From: an uncultured Clostridia bacterium
Lineage (GTDB): Bacteria; Bacillota; Clostridia; Oscillospirales; Acutalibacteraceae
Reading direction: 5' to 3'
NCBI GenBank assembly: GCA_947598155.1
Contig: CANQFC010000001.1
Span: 248,001 to 312,000, forward strand
DNA length: 64,000 nucleotides
Position numbers and translations under genes: made by a program. Every line of letters begins with the position of its first letter. Position 1 is the stretch's first letter. Shown in pieces: positions 51,628 through 59,895 of this stretch. The notes beneath the pieces were generated by a model. The model was not told the origin of the DNA and searched no databases. It saw only the letters and a list, made by a program, of their open reading frames with translations.

Positions 51628-52191
51628 ATGAAATTAGGTAAAAGCAATATTGTGTTGTCGATAGTAATCTCACTACTGTTAATAATCATATCAGCAATAG
51701 TATATAAAGACTTTTCATACCGCTACGGCGATAAAAATAAAGGCTCTTTAACCATAAACGAAAATACAAGCGATAAGCCGAATAATACTGATGCTAATTC
51801 CAAACTACAAAATTATACAGTTGCAGTTGATTTAGACAAAGAGTATAGTCGTAGATTATCAAACGCAAAATCCAATACGGAAATTACCGAAATAAATTCA
51901 GAATTTGCAGATAAATGGAAAAACGAAATAGATACAAATTATCAAAAGCTTTTAACGATTGCTGAGAAATCCTTTAGAGAAAAACTGATTATATCACAAG
52001 CAGAATGGTATATATATGCAAAAAAATATATTGATGAAAGATATGAATATTTATTGGAAGAGTACCAAACCGGTACAACGGTACCTATCATAATATCGGA
52101 ATTTGAGTGTAATTTATATCGTGAACGAGCGATTGAGCTTTTTGAAATGTATAATAAATTAAATGAACTGCATAGTTCTGTAATTGACTGA
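51628..52191 (+). CDS. Membrane-anchored DUF1311/LprI-like protein
   Basis: 187 residues from ATG 51628 with CGGAGG at eight bases, although the upstream Rhs frame is open into it. One membrane helix (IVLSIVISLLLIIISAIVY), an Asn/Asp/Ser linker, then a C-terminal domain with the lysozyme-inhibitor LprI N-terminal pattern: YQKLLTIAEKSFREKLIISQ, AEWYIYAKKYIDER, GTTVPIIISEFECNLYRERA, IELFEMY. The first Cys of the usual pair is absent. It may be an immunity or inhibitor protein that became fused to an Rhs tail after loss of the toxin. Confidence 0.65.
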   Translation: MKLGKSNIVLSIVISLLLIIISAIVYKDFSYRYGDKNKGSLTINENTSDKPNNTDANSKLQNYTVAVDLDKEYSRRLSNAKSNTEITEINSEFADKWKNEIDTNYQKLLTIAEKSFREKLIISQAEWYIYAKKYIDERYEYLLEEYQTGTTVPIIISEFECNLYRERAIELFEMYNKLNELHSSVID

Positions 52192-52245
52192 ATATCTTGT
52201 AAAATTATATAAAGACAGATAAAGGTAAGACAAGGATAAGACCAG

Positions 52246-52352
52246 TAACGGTTCTGCGATAAAAAATTAAATCAAAATGCGTTACAGTCGCTTTTTGATA
52301 GGCTTGTCCTGTGCTAACCGCCTTTTTGCACAGGACAAGCTGAAAACAGCAA
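52246..52352 (+). repeat. 105 bp hairpin repeat, copy 3
   Basis: AACGGTTCTGCGATAAAAAA, then the same two stems with a few substitutions (GCTTGTCCTGTGCTAACCGC ... CACAGGACAAGC). The right edge is AAAGTAACAGAGTTGCAACG, still resembling the Rhs junction of copy 2 before diverging. Confidence 0.85.
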
Positions 52353-52384
52353 AGTAACAGAGTTGCAACGGACTTAATTAACTG

Positions 52385-52447
52385 TTTATACATTACGCAA
52401 GATGTCCCGCCTCTATATATGGCGGGTTACATTTTGCCTAAGTTATA
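52385..52447. repeat. Dispersed element, two-ended hairpin copy
   Basis: Left TTATACATTACGCAAGATGT, stem CCCGCC 52406-52411 / GGCGGG 52421-52426, right ATTTTGCCTAAGTTAT. It carries left-end modules facing each other, making a palindrome. Confidence 0.65.
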
Positions 52448-52517
52448 AAGTTCAAATTTTGCGCTGTATAAAACAAAGAAAGAGAAAAATCCGGCAAAAG
52501 ATATATCCGCCGTTACA

Positions 52518-53312
52518 ATGCAGCTTGACTGTTTGCAGAACATAGCAGATCTTTGGACAAAAGGCGTTTCGAATTCAATGAATGAGCTTGAAAAGTATGT
52601 AAAGTCCGAAACTGCGGACAGTAATCCAAATCAAAACTTTGAAACAGACAATGAACGGGTATATAATAGTAAAAAATATGCAAAGTCACTATTTAAAGAT
52701 GGAGTATTTCCAAGTTACAAAGAATCTAATGGAAGCGATGCTAATACAGAATCTACATTGTGGGCATCAGCGGAAGATGTAAATCAGGTAGACTGGAGAC
52801 TGCAAAGTTATAAGGGCTCATGGTATATAATTGAAAAATTTGATGATACATCATTTGGGTATCAAGTAACTGGAAAAGTACCTAAAAAGAAATATAGTTA
52901 CTATGCATCAGAATGGGAGAAGCAGTATGGACAAAGATTTGAAAAATCAATGGAAGACAGCGAGAACTCAATTGATAATATCTATAGGAGAACAAATTGG
53001 GATAGAGAAAGAGCAACAAATCTTGATGATGATGTCACTCAATACTCCAGAAAAAATTTATCAGTTCAACGAATGGGCAAAAGCGAGAACAGAGAACAAC
53101 AAAATCAACTCAACACCGAACAGAGTTCTTTCAGCGGCGACGAGAATAGGCAGAGGAATGAAACCTCTGGATTAGAGGAAAAATCTGAGAGTGAAAAATT
53201 CTCAGTAAAAACAGTCCCAAATAACAGGCAATTACTGTCGCAGACTCTTGTATTAAATTGTGAGACTAATGCGCTTAATAAACAGCAATTTATGCGTATC
53301 AGCAAGCAATAG
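52518..53312 (+). CDS. Hypothetical protein of the accessory patch (possible toxin or element remnant)
   Basis: Up to 264 residues from ATG 52518. No good ribosome binding site was seen, and coding-like sequence seems to extend upstream (KNPAKDISAVT), so the 5' end may be lost. The first ~140 residues look like a folded domain (NSKKYAKSLFKDGVFPSYKE, DVNQVDWRLQSYKGSWYIIE, FGYQVTGKVPKKKYSYYASE). The rest is Gln/Asn/Glu/Ser-rich and overlaps the 52927 gene in another frame; KFSVKT near the end recalls element-encoded polyvalent proteins. Not recognised with confidence. Confidence 0.4.
   Translation: MQLDCLQNIADLWTKGVSNSMNELEKYVKSETADSNPNQNFETDNERVYNSKKYAKSLFKDGVFPSYKESNGSDANTESTLWASAEDVNQVDWRLQSYKGSWYIIEKFDDTSFGYQVTGKVPKKKYSYYASEWEKQYGQRFEKSMEDSENSIDNIYRRTNWDRERATNLDDDVTQYSRKNLSVQRMGKSENREQQNQLNTEQSSFSGDENRQRNETSGLEEKSESEKFSVKTVPNNRQLLSQTLVLNCETNALNKQQFMRISKQ
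52927..53175 (+). CDS. Small helical protein, accessory
   Basis: 82 residues from ATG 52927, behind GGGAGAAGCAGT. Sequence MDKDLKNQWKTARTQLIISI, GEQIGIEKEQQILMMMSLNT, PEKIYQFNEWAKARTENNKI, then NSTPNRVLSAATRIGRG. It has a balanced hydrophobic pattern, unlike the overlapping frame, and resembles small proteins carried on Clostridial mobile elements. It overlaps the second half of the 52518 frame, so one of the two is probably not translated there, or they are a toxin/partner pair. Function unknown. Confidence 0.5.
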   Translation: MDKDLKNQWKTARTQLIISIGEQIGIEKEQQILMMMSLNTPEKIYQFNEWAKARTENNKINSTPNRVLSAATRIGRGMKPLD

Positions 53313-53363
53313 AGCGTAAATTTGCCAAAGTACGGAATATAGGAAATTTACATAAAATGTGTA

Positions 53364-53411
53364 TTGACATTTTGTAAATCGGTTGATATAATAAACATAC
53401 TAAAAGTATGT
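53364..53411 (+). promoter_or_regulatory. Promoter and operator of the TetR/transporter unit
   Basis: TTGACA 53364-53369, 17 bases, TATAAT 53387-53392: perfect consensus. The palindrome ACATACTAAAAGTATGT (53395-53411) covers the start site. Confidence 0.88.
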
Positions 53412-53422
53412 ATGGGTGAATT

Positions 53423-54085
53423 ATGGCAAGAAATAAATATCCCGAAGAAACGGTAAATCTGATACTTGACACGGCACAGAGGCTTTTTATTGAAAAAGGC
53501 TATGAGCACACAACCGTTCAAGATATAATTGACAATTTAGGCGGTCTTACAAAAGGCGCAATTTATCATCATTTCAAATCAAAGGAAGATATTTTGAACG
53601 CTGTTATCGAAAGGCTTTTCCGTGAAAATACGCTTTCTGCAAAGTGGAATAAAATTGCAAAAGATGAGAATATGAACGGCGCAGAAAAACTCAAGGCATT
53701 GCTTTATGAAGCTATTGTTGATGAGCAGGAACAGACCTTCAGGAGTATGGGAATACATTTTCAGAATATGCCTCAGATGTTAAGCGACTTGGTTTTAAGG
53801 TCTGTTAATGACATTGCGCCACAAGCAATAAAGCCTGTTTTGGAACAGGGAATACAGGACGGCTCAATTAAAGTCCCATTTGCAAAAGAACTCTCTGAGG
53901 TTATATCATTACTTGCAAACGTATGGTTTAATCCGCTTGTATTTCCGATGACAGACGACGACCTTAATAAAAAATGTCAGTTGATTTTGGGTATGATGTC
54001 AATGCTTGGCGTTGATGTAACGGATATTTATCCTGCTGTTTACAATATGAACAGGCAAATAAATGAAAGGGAAAGCAGAAAATAA
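53423..54085 (+). CDS. TetR-family regulator of a sugar transporter
   Basis: 220 residues from ATG 53423. N-terminal HTH in LILDTAQRLFIEKGYEHTTV, QDIIDNLGGLTKGAIYHHFK, SKEDILNAV, typical TetR/AcrR. The ligand domain is helical with no diagnostic motif. The palindrome at its own promoter recurs twice before the transporter gene, so it probably represses both itself and the transporter and releases on binding a substrate of that transporter. Confidence 0.92.
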   Translation: MARNKYPEETVNLILDTAQRLFIEKGYEHTTVQDIIDNLGGLTKGAIYHHFKSKEDILNAVIERLFRENTLSAKWNKIAKDENMNGAEKLKALLYEAIVDEQEQTFRSMGIHFQNMPQMLSDLVLRSVNDIAPQAIKPVLEQGIQDGSIKVPFAKELSEVISLLANVWFNPLVFPMTDDDLNKKCQLILGMMSMLGVDVTDIYPAVYNMNRQINERESRK

Positions 54086-54121
54086 AAATTGTCGCTCGGC
54101 GGCAATTTATTTTGAAAATAT

Positions 54122-54194
54122 ACATACTAAAAGTATGCGAGCAAGCCGTTTTATGCGGCAATATATTTTGCTTAGATACATACTAAAAGTATGT
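54122..54194 (+). promoter_or_regulatory. Two further TetR operators before the transporter
   Basis: ACATACTAAAAGTATGC (54122-54138) and ACATACTAAAAGTATGT (54178-54194), 56 bp apart and nearly identical to the operator at 53395. A possible promoter between them is TTTATG, 17 bases, TAGATA. Confidence 0.85.
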
Positions 54195-54212
54195 ATTGAA
54201 AGGAGCATAATA

Positions 54213-55613
54213 ATGAAAACAAAATTAACAACCGAAAAAACACGCTGGCTTTTAGGCTTGTCGGGGCAGAATATTCTTTATGCGCTTGTGTCGTCACTAT
54301 TTGCATACTACTTGCAGTTTACTGTTCTCATTCCTGCCTTGCCGCTCGGAATTATATTAAGCACAGCGAGAATATTTGATGCAGTAAAAGAACCGTTCAT
54401 AGGTGCATACATAAATAAAGGGAAATGGACTTTGCAGAAATATCTTTATTATCTGCCGATACCGACTGCAACAGTTACGGCGCTCTGTTTTACAATGAAG
54501 ATATATTCAGCCGAAAACAGCAATTTTCAAAATGTTTCAATTATAATATACGCCTTCATTATATTTATTTTGTGGGAAATAATTTTTTCATTCGGCGATA
54601 TACCTATGATAAGCTACCCTAATGTGATTTGCAGTGATGAGAAAGGCCGTACAAAGCTCTTGTCGTTAAGACCTGTGGGAGGAATGGTTTGCAGTATATG
54701 CTGTCTGATTTTTCAGCCCCTTGCCTTTGCAATGTCGGATTTTTTCGGCGGCACACAGAAAGATGAAAGAAACGCATTTTTTATAATTGCGTTGATATTC
54801 TCTGCCGTAGGATGTATTCTTTATCAGGCAACAGTACCGAAAAAGAGACTCAAATATTATTGCGAAAACAAATCTGATACGAAAAATCAGTACAAATATA
54901 TTTTAACAAATCCGCTTTTAAAGAAAATAATCGTTTCGGGACTGCTCTCTTCCATGAGTTCTTTGCAGGGCGTTGTAATGGCCGCTTTGGTAGCTTTCTA
55001 CTTTTCAAGCAAAAATTCGGGACTTACATTTCTTTATACGTTTCTGCTAGGCACAGGCAGTTTTATAGGACTTATGCTTTCGGCGGTTTTTGTGCCTGTC
55101 CTTTCAGAAAGATTCGGAAATATAAAGGCGTATATTTTGTGTAACCTTGCATCCATTTTGCCGAATATCCTTATTTTCATTATTTATCTGAACAACAAAA
55201 CTACAATGAACAGCTTTGCAAATTTTTCTGCAATGTTTATTTTGATGTTGGCGGAAGGGGGCTTTGTAAGCTTTGCTTCAAGCATTCGCACACTTCTTAT
55301 TAACGATGCAGTTGAGCTTGAAAGACAGTTTTCGGGTAATACGCCGACGGCCTTGTTTTTCTCTTTTCAAACGGCAATAATAAAAATTCAAACAGGTGTA
55401 TCTTCACTGATTTCAAGTCTGGGGTATGCGATAATCGGCTTTACAAGTGAAAAAACGGCGTTGCTTAACGACTATATAGCACAGGGCTTTATCGCAAGAG
55501 AAAGCAGTGAATATACGCGGCTGTTCACAATGCTATTTTTTATGTTTACCGTTCTTCCTGCGGTCAGCTCATTTCTTGCGGTAATACCGTTTGCTAAAAT
55601 ACATAAATTGTAA
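54213..55613 (+). CDS. GPH-family (MelB-like) sugar:cation symporter
   Basis: 466 residues from ATG 54213 after AAAGGAG; the frame extends 50 codons further upstream through the operators and that part is not coding. Twelve membrane segments, with STARIFDAVKEPFIGAYINK matching the GPH/MelB signature (D in helix 2, cation site) and a loop GRTKLLSLRP. It probably imports a glycoside or exports a compound under the linked TetR regulator; TetR control is unusual for MelB-like carriers and hints at an efflux role. Confidence 0.85.
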   Translation: MKTKLTTEKTRWLLGLSGQNILYALVSSLFAYYLQFTVLIPALPLGIILSTARIFDAVKEPFIGAYINKGKWTLQKYLYYLPIPTATVTALCFTMKIYSAENSNFQNVSIIIYAFIIFILWEIIFSFGDIPMISYPNVICSDEKGRTKLLSLRPVGGMVCSICCLIFQPLAFAMSDFFGGTQKDERNAFFIIALIFSAVGCILYQATVPKKRLKYYCENKSDTKNQYKYILTNPLLKKIIVSGLLSSMSSLQGVVMAALVAFYFSSKNSGLTFLYTFLLGTGSFIGLMLSAVFVPVLSERFGNIKAYILCNLASILPNILIFIIYLNNKTTMNSFANFSAMFILMLAEGGFVSFASSIRTLLINDAVELERQFSGNTPTALFFSFQTAIIKIQTGVSSLISSLGYAIIGFTSEKTALLNDYIAQGFIARESSEYTRLFTMLFFMFTVLPAVSSFLAVIPFAKIHKL

Positions 55614-55632
55614 CTCTCACTGATTACAAAAA

Positions 55633-55682
55633 CGGAACCCGCCGCCTTTATAGGCGGCGGGACATCTCTTGTCTGAGTTATA
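55633..55682. repeat. Dispersed element with perfect hairpin, converging genes
   Basis: CCCGCCGCC 55638-55646 and GGCGGCGGG 55653-55661, then ACATCTCTTGTCTGAGTTAT, the left-end module reversed. It sits between converging genes and can also act as a terminator. Confidence 0.65.
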
Positions 55683-58208
55683 TCAGCTGTACGCAGGCGC
55701 AATAGTTACGCTCGCAACATTCGGCGCGTATGCGGTCATATTATTAAACTTACTCTCGCCGTTATTCGTAAAGGTTACCGTGTTCTCGCCCTCGTTAAGC
55801 ACAATATTGGCGGTAACGGTTTTGAAATTTTCAATGCTTTGTGTGTTGCGGAACCATACGTTGCGGCTTTCACCGTTTACTCCTACGGTCAGGTAACATT
55901 CAATTAAATCGACATTGTAATCGTGTAATCCGCCCTCACGGTTGTTGGAATACAGAATAGTCATTCTGTAACTGCCTGATTTTGGAACTGTTATCTTAAA
56001 TTCCGCTTTGCCTGCGTCGGAGGATATTGAGTTAACATATTCCGTTTCGCCGACACGGCTTATCTTCGCGCCGTCGGAAAGTGTCATATCAGAAGGCTTA
56101 ACGCTAAAGCTTTCGGCCTCCTTAGCCTCGGTTTTAATAATACACGAGGCGCAGTTCTTATCCAAAACCTCGATATAATTAAGTCCTCTGCGAAGATAAA
56201 CCGTCGCTGTTCCGTTTTCATCAGCCTTGCACGGCGCTTTATCAAGCAGGAAATCCGCATTTGCGGTAATATTTATTGTATAAAAGCCGTCATAGGGCGC
56301 AACAGCTAAAAATGCGGAGGTGTTCTCATTGCTCCTGTCGCTGTCGGGAAGAATAGATATTTCACTTTGCTCCGCTTTAGGATAAACAAGCACACTGTCA
56401 AGAACATACGTCCCTTGGGAGTACTTAAATGTGATTTCATGCTCACCCGCTGAAAGTTCGGCGGTAAGCGTCAGACAGCTTGTAAATTCGCTTTTCACCG
56501 TATTTTTAAATTTAACCGTCTGTTCCTCGCCGTCGATGCCGAAAAGCGCCTCGGCGCTCACTCTGTCATTCGGCGTACTGCCGTCATTCCACTTACCGTA
56601 AATAATATCCAAATTATACGTTCCGTCGCTCGGCGCATTAACTTTTATGCTTACGCCGTCGCCGATTTTTTCAATTCCTCCGACCATACCCTCGGTCTGC
56701 CCCGTTGTTGCGTATGCGCTGTCATAGGTATAGGCTTTGCCTAAAAGAGCGCCGTCCTCAAACTCATATCTTACGGGAAGAGACTCGTTTTCATAGCTTT
56801 TCTTTTCCACACCGTCTGATTTTTTTACGGTTATTCTGTAAACTGATGAAGTGTCAGCGCAGTCAACCTTTATTTTCATTGAATTGCCGACCTTTTTAGT
56901 GTATTCCTTTACTACGGTCGGAGCAGATACAACGCCGCTCAATCCCTTATAGTAAACGCACTCGATTTTAACATTAACATTCCCGTCGGAAAGCTCGGTT
57001 GCGTCAAGATTTTTAAGCTTTATATTGCTTTCATAATCACAGCCGCCTACTATTACGGTGATTTCGTCCTTGCTGTCATTAACGCAGGTTACGGCGTCTA
57101 ACGGGACATAGTGAAAGCGGTCTCTGTTATACTTAACCACATTTGCGACGTCCGAATGGAAAATATCAATTACCTTTGAGTCAAGGCGCTTGCCCTGCAT
57201 ATCGGCATACCACCTGTAAAGCCACCAGTTAGCATTAGGCGAATTATCGTCGGCGGCAGTATCGCAGAGATTATTTGCAAGCCGCCAGAAAGCAACGTTC
57301 CCGTATATCCCCGTTTTTTCCATAGCCGTTATGTAGTGAATCATTTTTCCGGGATTTCCGCACTCCTCCATTGTACCGTATTCGGTAACGATTATCGGAA
57401 GGCAAACGCCGTATTTCTTTTCTGCCTCTCTGTACTCTTCGGTATGATCCTCTAAAAACGCCGAGGAGCTTGCGCTCAATTCATGATATATCATAACATC
57501 AGGCATACAGTCGTTTTCACTGCAGAAATCCATAAACGAGGTAAGCTTTTCTATGTTGTATTCAAAGTAACCCGGACCGCCGATTTTTGCATCGGGGTCA
57601 ATTTTCCTTACGGCGTCATACGTCTTTTTCCATGCATTGTAAAAATTCTTCCTGCCCTCGTCGTTGAACTGCGGATTTCCGTCTGTATCCTCAGCACCGA
57701 ACCAGACAGCGTTATCACATTCGTTATAAAGGCAGTAAACAACCCTGTCCCGATAGTCTGTTTCACAGATGCTTTTAACCTGATTTATAACCTGGGGCAT
57801 AAACCGTTCGTCTAAAAAGCTCTCCCAATCATAATTTCCCGCTCTGCGAAGTTCCTCTATTTCCTCATGGGCGTAGTACCAAGTGTCAAAACAGTCCTGA
57901 AGATATACTACTATATAGTCGCACGAGTCGAGGTTTGGCGCAACATCGTTTACATCGCCGATAGGGTGCTGTAAACCGCCGTAGGTCTTTTGAGATTCCG
58001 ATGAAATATCAAGGCTTTCGACCATTTCGGCAGACGGCACACCCTCGGTGGCAAGTCCGTAAAGAAAGCCCGTAGCCCTCGTTGTCATATCACCTGTTTC
58101 AACGGAGCAATCTATTTCAACTGTGGGCTTAAACGCATATTTTACGCCCGGAAGAATAAGTCCTATTACGGTAATAATGCTCATAATAAAAGAACCGATT
58201 TTTAACAT
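55683..58208 (-). CDS. Secreted clan GH-A glycosidase with carbohydrate-binding modules
   Basis: 841 residues from ATG 58208 after GGGG. An N-terminal hydrophobic signal/anchor (FIMSIITVIGLILPG) is followed by a GH39/GH5-like TIM barrel. The acid/base is likely Glu163 in YCLYNECDN and the nucleophile Glu276 in IIVTEYGTM; GGPGYFEY and YHEL match strand motifs of clan GH-A. After residue ~460 come two beta-sandwiches of CBM6/35 type (RYEFEDGALLGKA...DSVLVYP and ESFSVKPSDMTLSDGA...). It probably cleaves a plant or host glycan at the surface. The transporter upstream on the same strand likely imports its product. Confidence 0.82.
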   Translation of the reverse strand: MLKIGSFIMSIITVIGLILPGVKYAFKPTVEIDCSVETGDMTTRATGFLYGLATEGVPSAEMVESLDISSESQKTYGGLQHPIGDVNDVAPNLDSCDYIVVYLQDCFDTWYYAHEEIEELRRAGNYDWESFLDERFMPQVINQVKSICETDYRDRVVYCLYNECDNAVWFGAEDTDGNPQFNDEGRKNFYNAWKKTYDAVRKIDPDAKIGGPGYFEYNIEKLTSFMDFCSENDCMPDVMIYHELSASSSAFLEDHTEEYREAEKKYGVCLPIIVTEYGTMEECGNPGKMIHYITAMEKTGIYGNVAFWRLANNLCDTAADDNSPNANWWLYRWYADMQGKRLDSKVIDIFHSDVANVVKYNRDRFHYVPLDAVTCVNDSKDEITVIVGGCDYESNIKLKNLDATELSDGNVNVKIECVYYKGLSGVVSAPTVVKEYTKKVGNSMKIKVDCADTSSVYRITVKKSDGVEKKSYENESLPVRYEFEDGALLGKAYTYDSAYATTGQTEGMVGGIEKIGDGVSIKVNAPSDGTYNLDIIYGKWNDGSTPNDRVSAEALFGIDGEEQTVKFKNTVKSEFTSCLTLTAELSAGEHEITFKYSQGTYVLDSVLVYPKAEQSEISILPDSDRSNENTSAFLAVAPYDGFYTINITANADFLLDKAPCKADENGTATVYLRRGLNYIEVLDKNCASCIIKTEAKEAESFSVKPSDMTLSDGAKISRVGETEYVNSISSDAGKAEFKITVPKSGSYRMTILYSNNREGGLHDYNVDLIECYLTVGVNGESRNVWFRNTQSIENFKTVTANIVLNEGENTVTFTNNGESKFNNMTAYAPNVASVTIAPAYS

Positions 58209-58296
58209 TTGCCTAACCCCTTTTATACAATGTAAAATACTGTACCGTCATTTTGTATCCGTTAATATTTTAATACACCTTCCGTGTTTAAACAAT

Positions 58297-58342
58297 GGCA
58301 AGTTTAGGCGGTATAATGACGGGGCAAGCCCCTTATTGAAAA
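58297..58342 (+). repeat. Dispersed element copy in the transporter-glycosidase spacer
   Basis: GGCAAGTTTAGGCGGTATAA then TGACGGGGCAAGCCCCTTAT and TGAAAA. The right-end module is identical to that at 11449. Confidence 0.7.
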
Positions 58343-58385
58343 GACCTCTGAAACGGCCTTCTTCAGATGCTAAAACCCGTTTTTT

Positions 58386-59783
58386 TTATTTCGTATCATC
58401 TTTATGACTGTACTTTTTAATTCCTTCTGTAACCTTTTTATCATTATATACAATAAATAAAATTAAGGAAATCAGGCTGAATACACCTGCATATACTCCT
58501 GTGAGCTTAACGCCCTTCATACCGACAGATTCGCCGCTTGCAGCGCCTATTGCCAATACGCTTGATACAACTATCATGGCAATACTGACTGCTATTTTTT
58601 CAAGGAATGTTTTAACTGCTGAGAAAATGCCCTCTCTGTTAACTCCGCTTTCTAAACAGTCCAATTGAATAATATCAGAAATAACAGACTGCGGAAGAAT
58701 GTTGATAGCGGCAAACGGGAATGCAACCAATATTCCGACTCCGATACCGATTATCAATTCATGCCCTGCGAATAATGCGGCAACTTTATCACCAATATAA
58801 ATGAATGCAAATACTAAGGTGAAGATGGCGCTTGCTATGATTAGCGGGATTTTTTTGTTATATTTTCTTGAAATCATAACAATAAGCGGGAACAGACAAA
58901 TTGCAGTCACGATTGCTGACAGAAGAACATAAAATACTTGGCTTTCTTCAATATTTAACAGCATAGTGATATAGTACAGCATTGCAGTTTCAAAAAAGCA
59001 CAACGAAATAAAGCTAAACAAATCTCCAAGACTGAAAATTACAAAGTTACGGTTTTTTAAAACTAAACCAAAGGATTTAAGTAAAGAATCATTCGGCTTT
59101 GTGCTGTTATGTACATAGTCCTTCTCATTGAAAGCATAAGCGCTGAGCAAAAGGCAAATTATACCGATTGCAACAAATACAGTGAATACTGCACGCCATG
59201 CCCATAACGGCGACAGGCCTGCATTCTTCAGCAGATTTACAAACAATGTCGCGGCATACATAAAGGCGCTTGAGCCCATAAAGAATACTGTGCTGACAGT
59301 GTAGTATCCGACACGCACATTGGCGTCGGGAATAATTTCAGGAACAAGCGCATTGCGAGGAATGAAAAAGAATGTATATGCAACATAATAGGTGACAAGG
59401 AAAAATCCGACCCAAATTGCGTTGCCCACGGAGCCCTCTTTAAACGGCGCATAAAAAATCAGTAACAGCGAAAGGGCATAAGGAAGGGCAGAAAATCGCA
59501 AAAACGGCATACGCCTGCCGTCCTTGTGGTTGCATTTGTCCGAAAGAGTTGCAACCAACGGATCTGTAACGGCATCAACAACTTTACTGATACCTGTAAT
59601 TAGTGCCATAACTGTAATAAATCCTAATAATTTGTTTTGCGGTAATAAATTAGGCAATCCGCTTTTTACTGTGGGCTGAAAAAAATACAGCAGGTAATTG
59701 CCTATCATACCGTTAAAAAGCCCCTTGGCAATATCCGCTAAACAATAGCGGTACATTTTTCTTTTGGGCAATGCTTGTGACAT
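58386..59783 (-). CDS. GPH-family sugar transporter paired with the glycosidase
   Basis: 465 residues from ATG 59783, nine bases after GAAGGAG; an ATG seven codons upstream overlaps that site. Twelve membrane segments. ISKVVDAVTDPLVATLSDKC and KDGRRMPFLRFSALPYAL match the GPH signature (Asp pair and RxxP loop). It should import an oligosaccharide or glycoside with a cation. It lies 177 bp ahead of the glycosidase on the same strand, a common sugar-utilisation pair. Confidence 0.9.
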   Translation of the reverse strand: MSQALPKRKMYRYCLADIAKGLFNGMIGNYLLYFFQPTVKSGLPNLLPQNKLLGFITVMALITGISKVVDAVTDPLVATLSDKCNHKDGRRMPFLRFSALPYALSLLLIFYAPFKEGSVGNAIWVGFFLVTYYVAYTFFFIPRNALVPEIIPDANVRVGYYTVSTVFFMGSSAFMYAATLFVNLLKNAGLSPLWAWRAVFTVFVAIGIICLLLSAYAFNEKDYVHNSTKPNDSLLKSFGLVLKNRNFVIFSLGDLFSFISLCFFETAMLYYITMLLNIEESQVFYVLLSAIVTAICLFPLIVMISRKYNKKIPLIIASAIFTLVFAFIYIGDKVAALFAGHELIIGIGVGILVAFPFAAINILPQSVISDIIQLDCLESGVNREGIFSAVKTFLEKIAVSIAMIVVSSVLAIGAASGESVGMKGVKLTGVYAGVFSLISLILFIVYNDKKVTEGIKKYSHKDDTK

Positions 59784-59815
59784 GGTAAATTTCTCCTTCA
59801 TCATTTTATATAGCT

Positions 59816-59844
59816 AATATACCATATTTTTTTAAAAAGTACAA
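59816..59844 (-). promoter_or_regulatory. Promoter of the transporter-glycosidase unit
   Basis: Minus strand TTGTAC, 17 bases, TATATT, about 33 bp before the start codon. Confidence 0.65.
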
Positions 59845-59850
59845 ATTATT

Positions 59851-59895
59851 TATAATTTAGGCAAAAAAAGTCCCCGCCGCAAAAGCGGCGAGGAC
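59851..59895 (-). repeat. Dispersed element / terminator-like hairpin
   Basis: TATAATTTAGGCAA then GTCCCCGCCGC 59870-59880 and GCGGCGAGGAC 59885-59895 around AAAA, with a T7 tract when read on the minus strand. It combines the left-end module with an intrinsic terminator, shielding the transporter promoter from upstream minus-strand transcription. Confidence 0.7.

Noticed and set aside
51319-52191. Single 290-residue protein combining Rhs tail and membrane domain
   Set aside because: A well-placed ribosome binding site and ATG at 51628 followed by a membrane helix indicate a separate gene; the Rhs part is treated as a truncated remnant.
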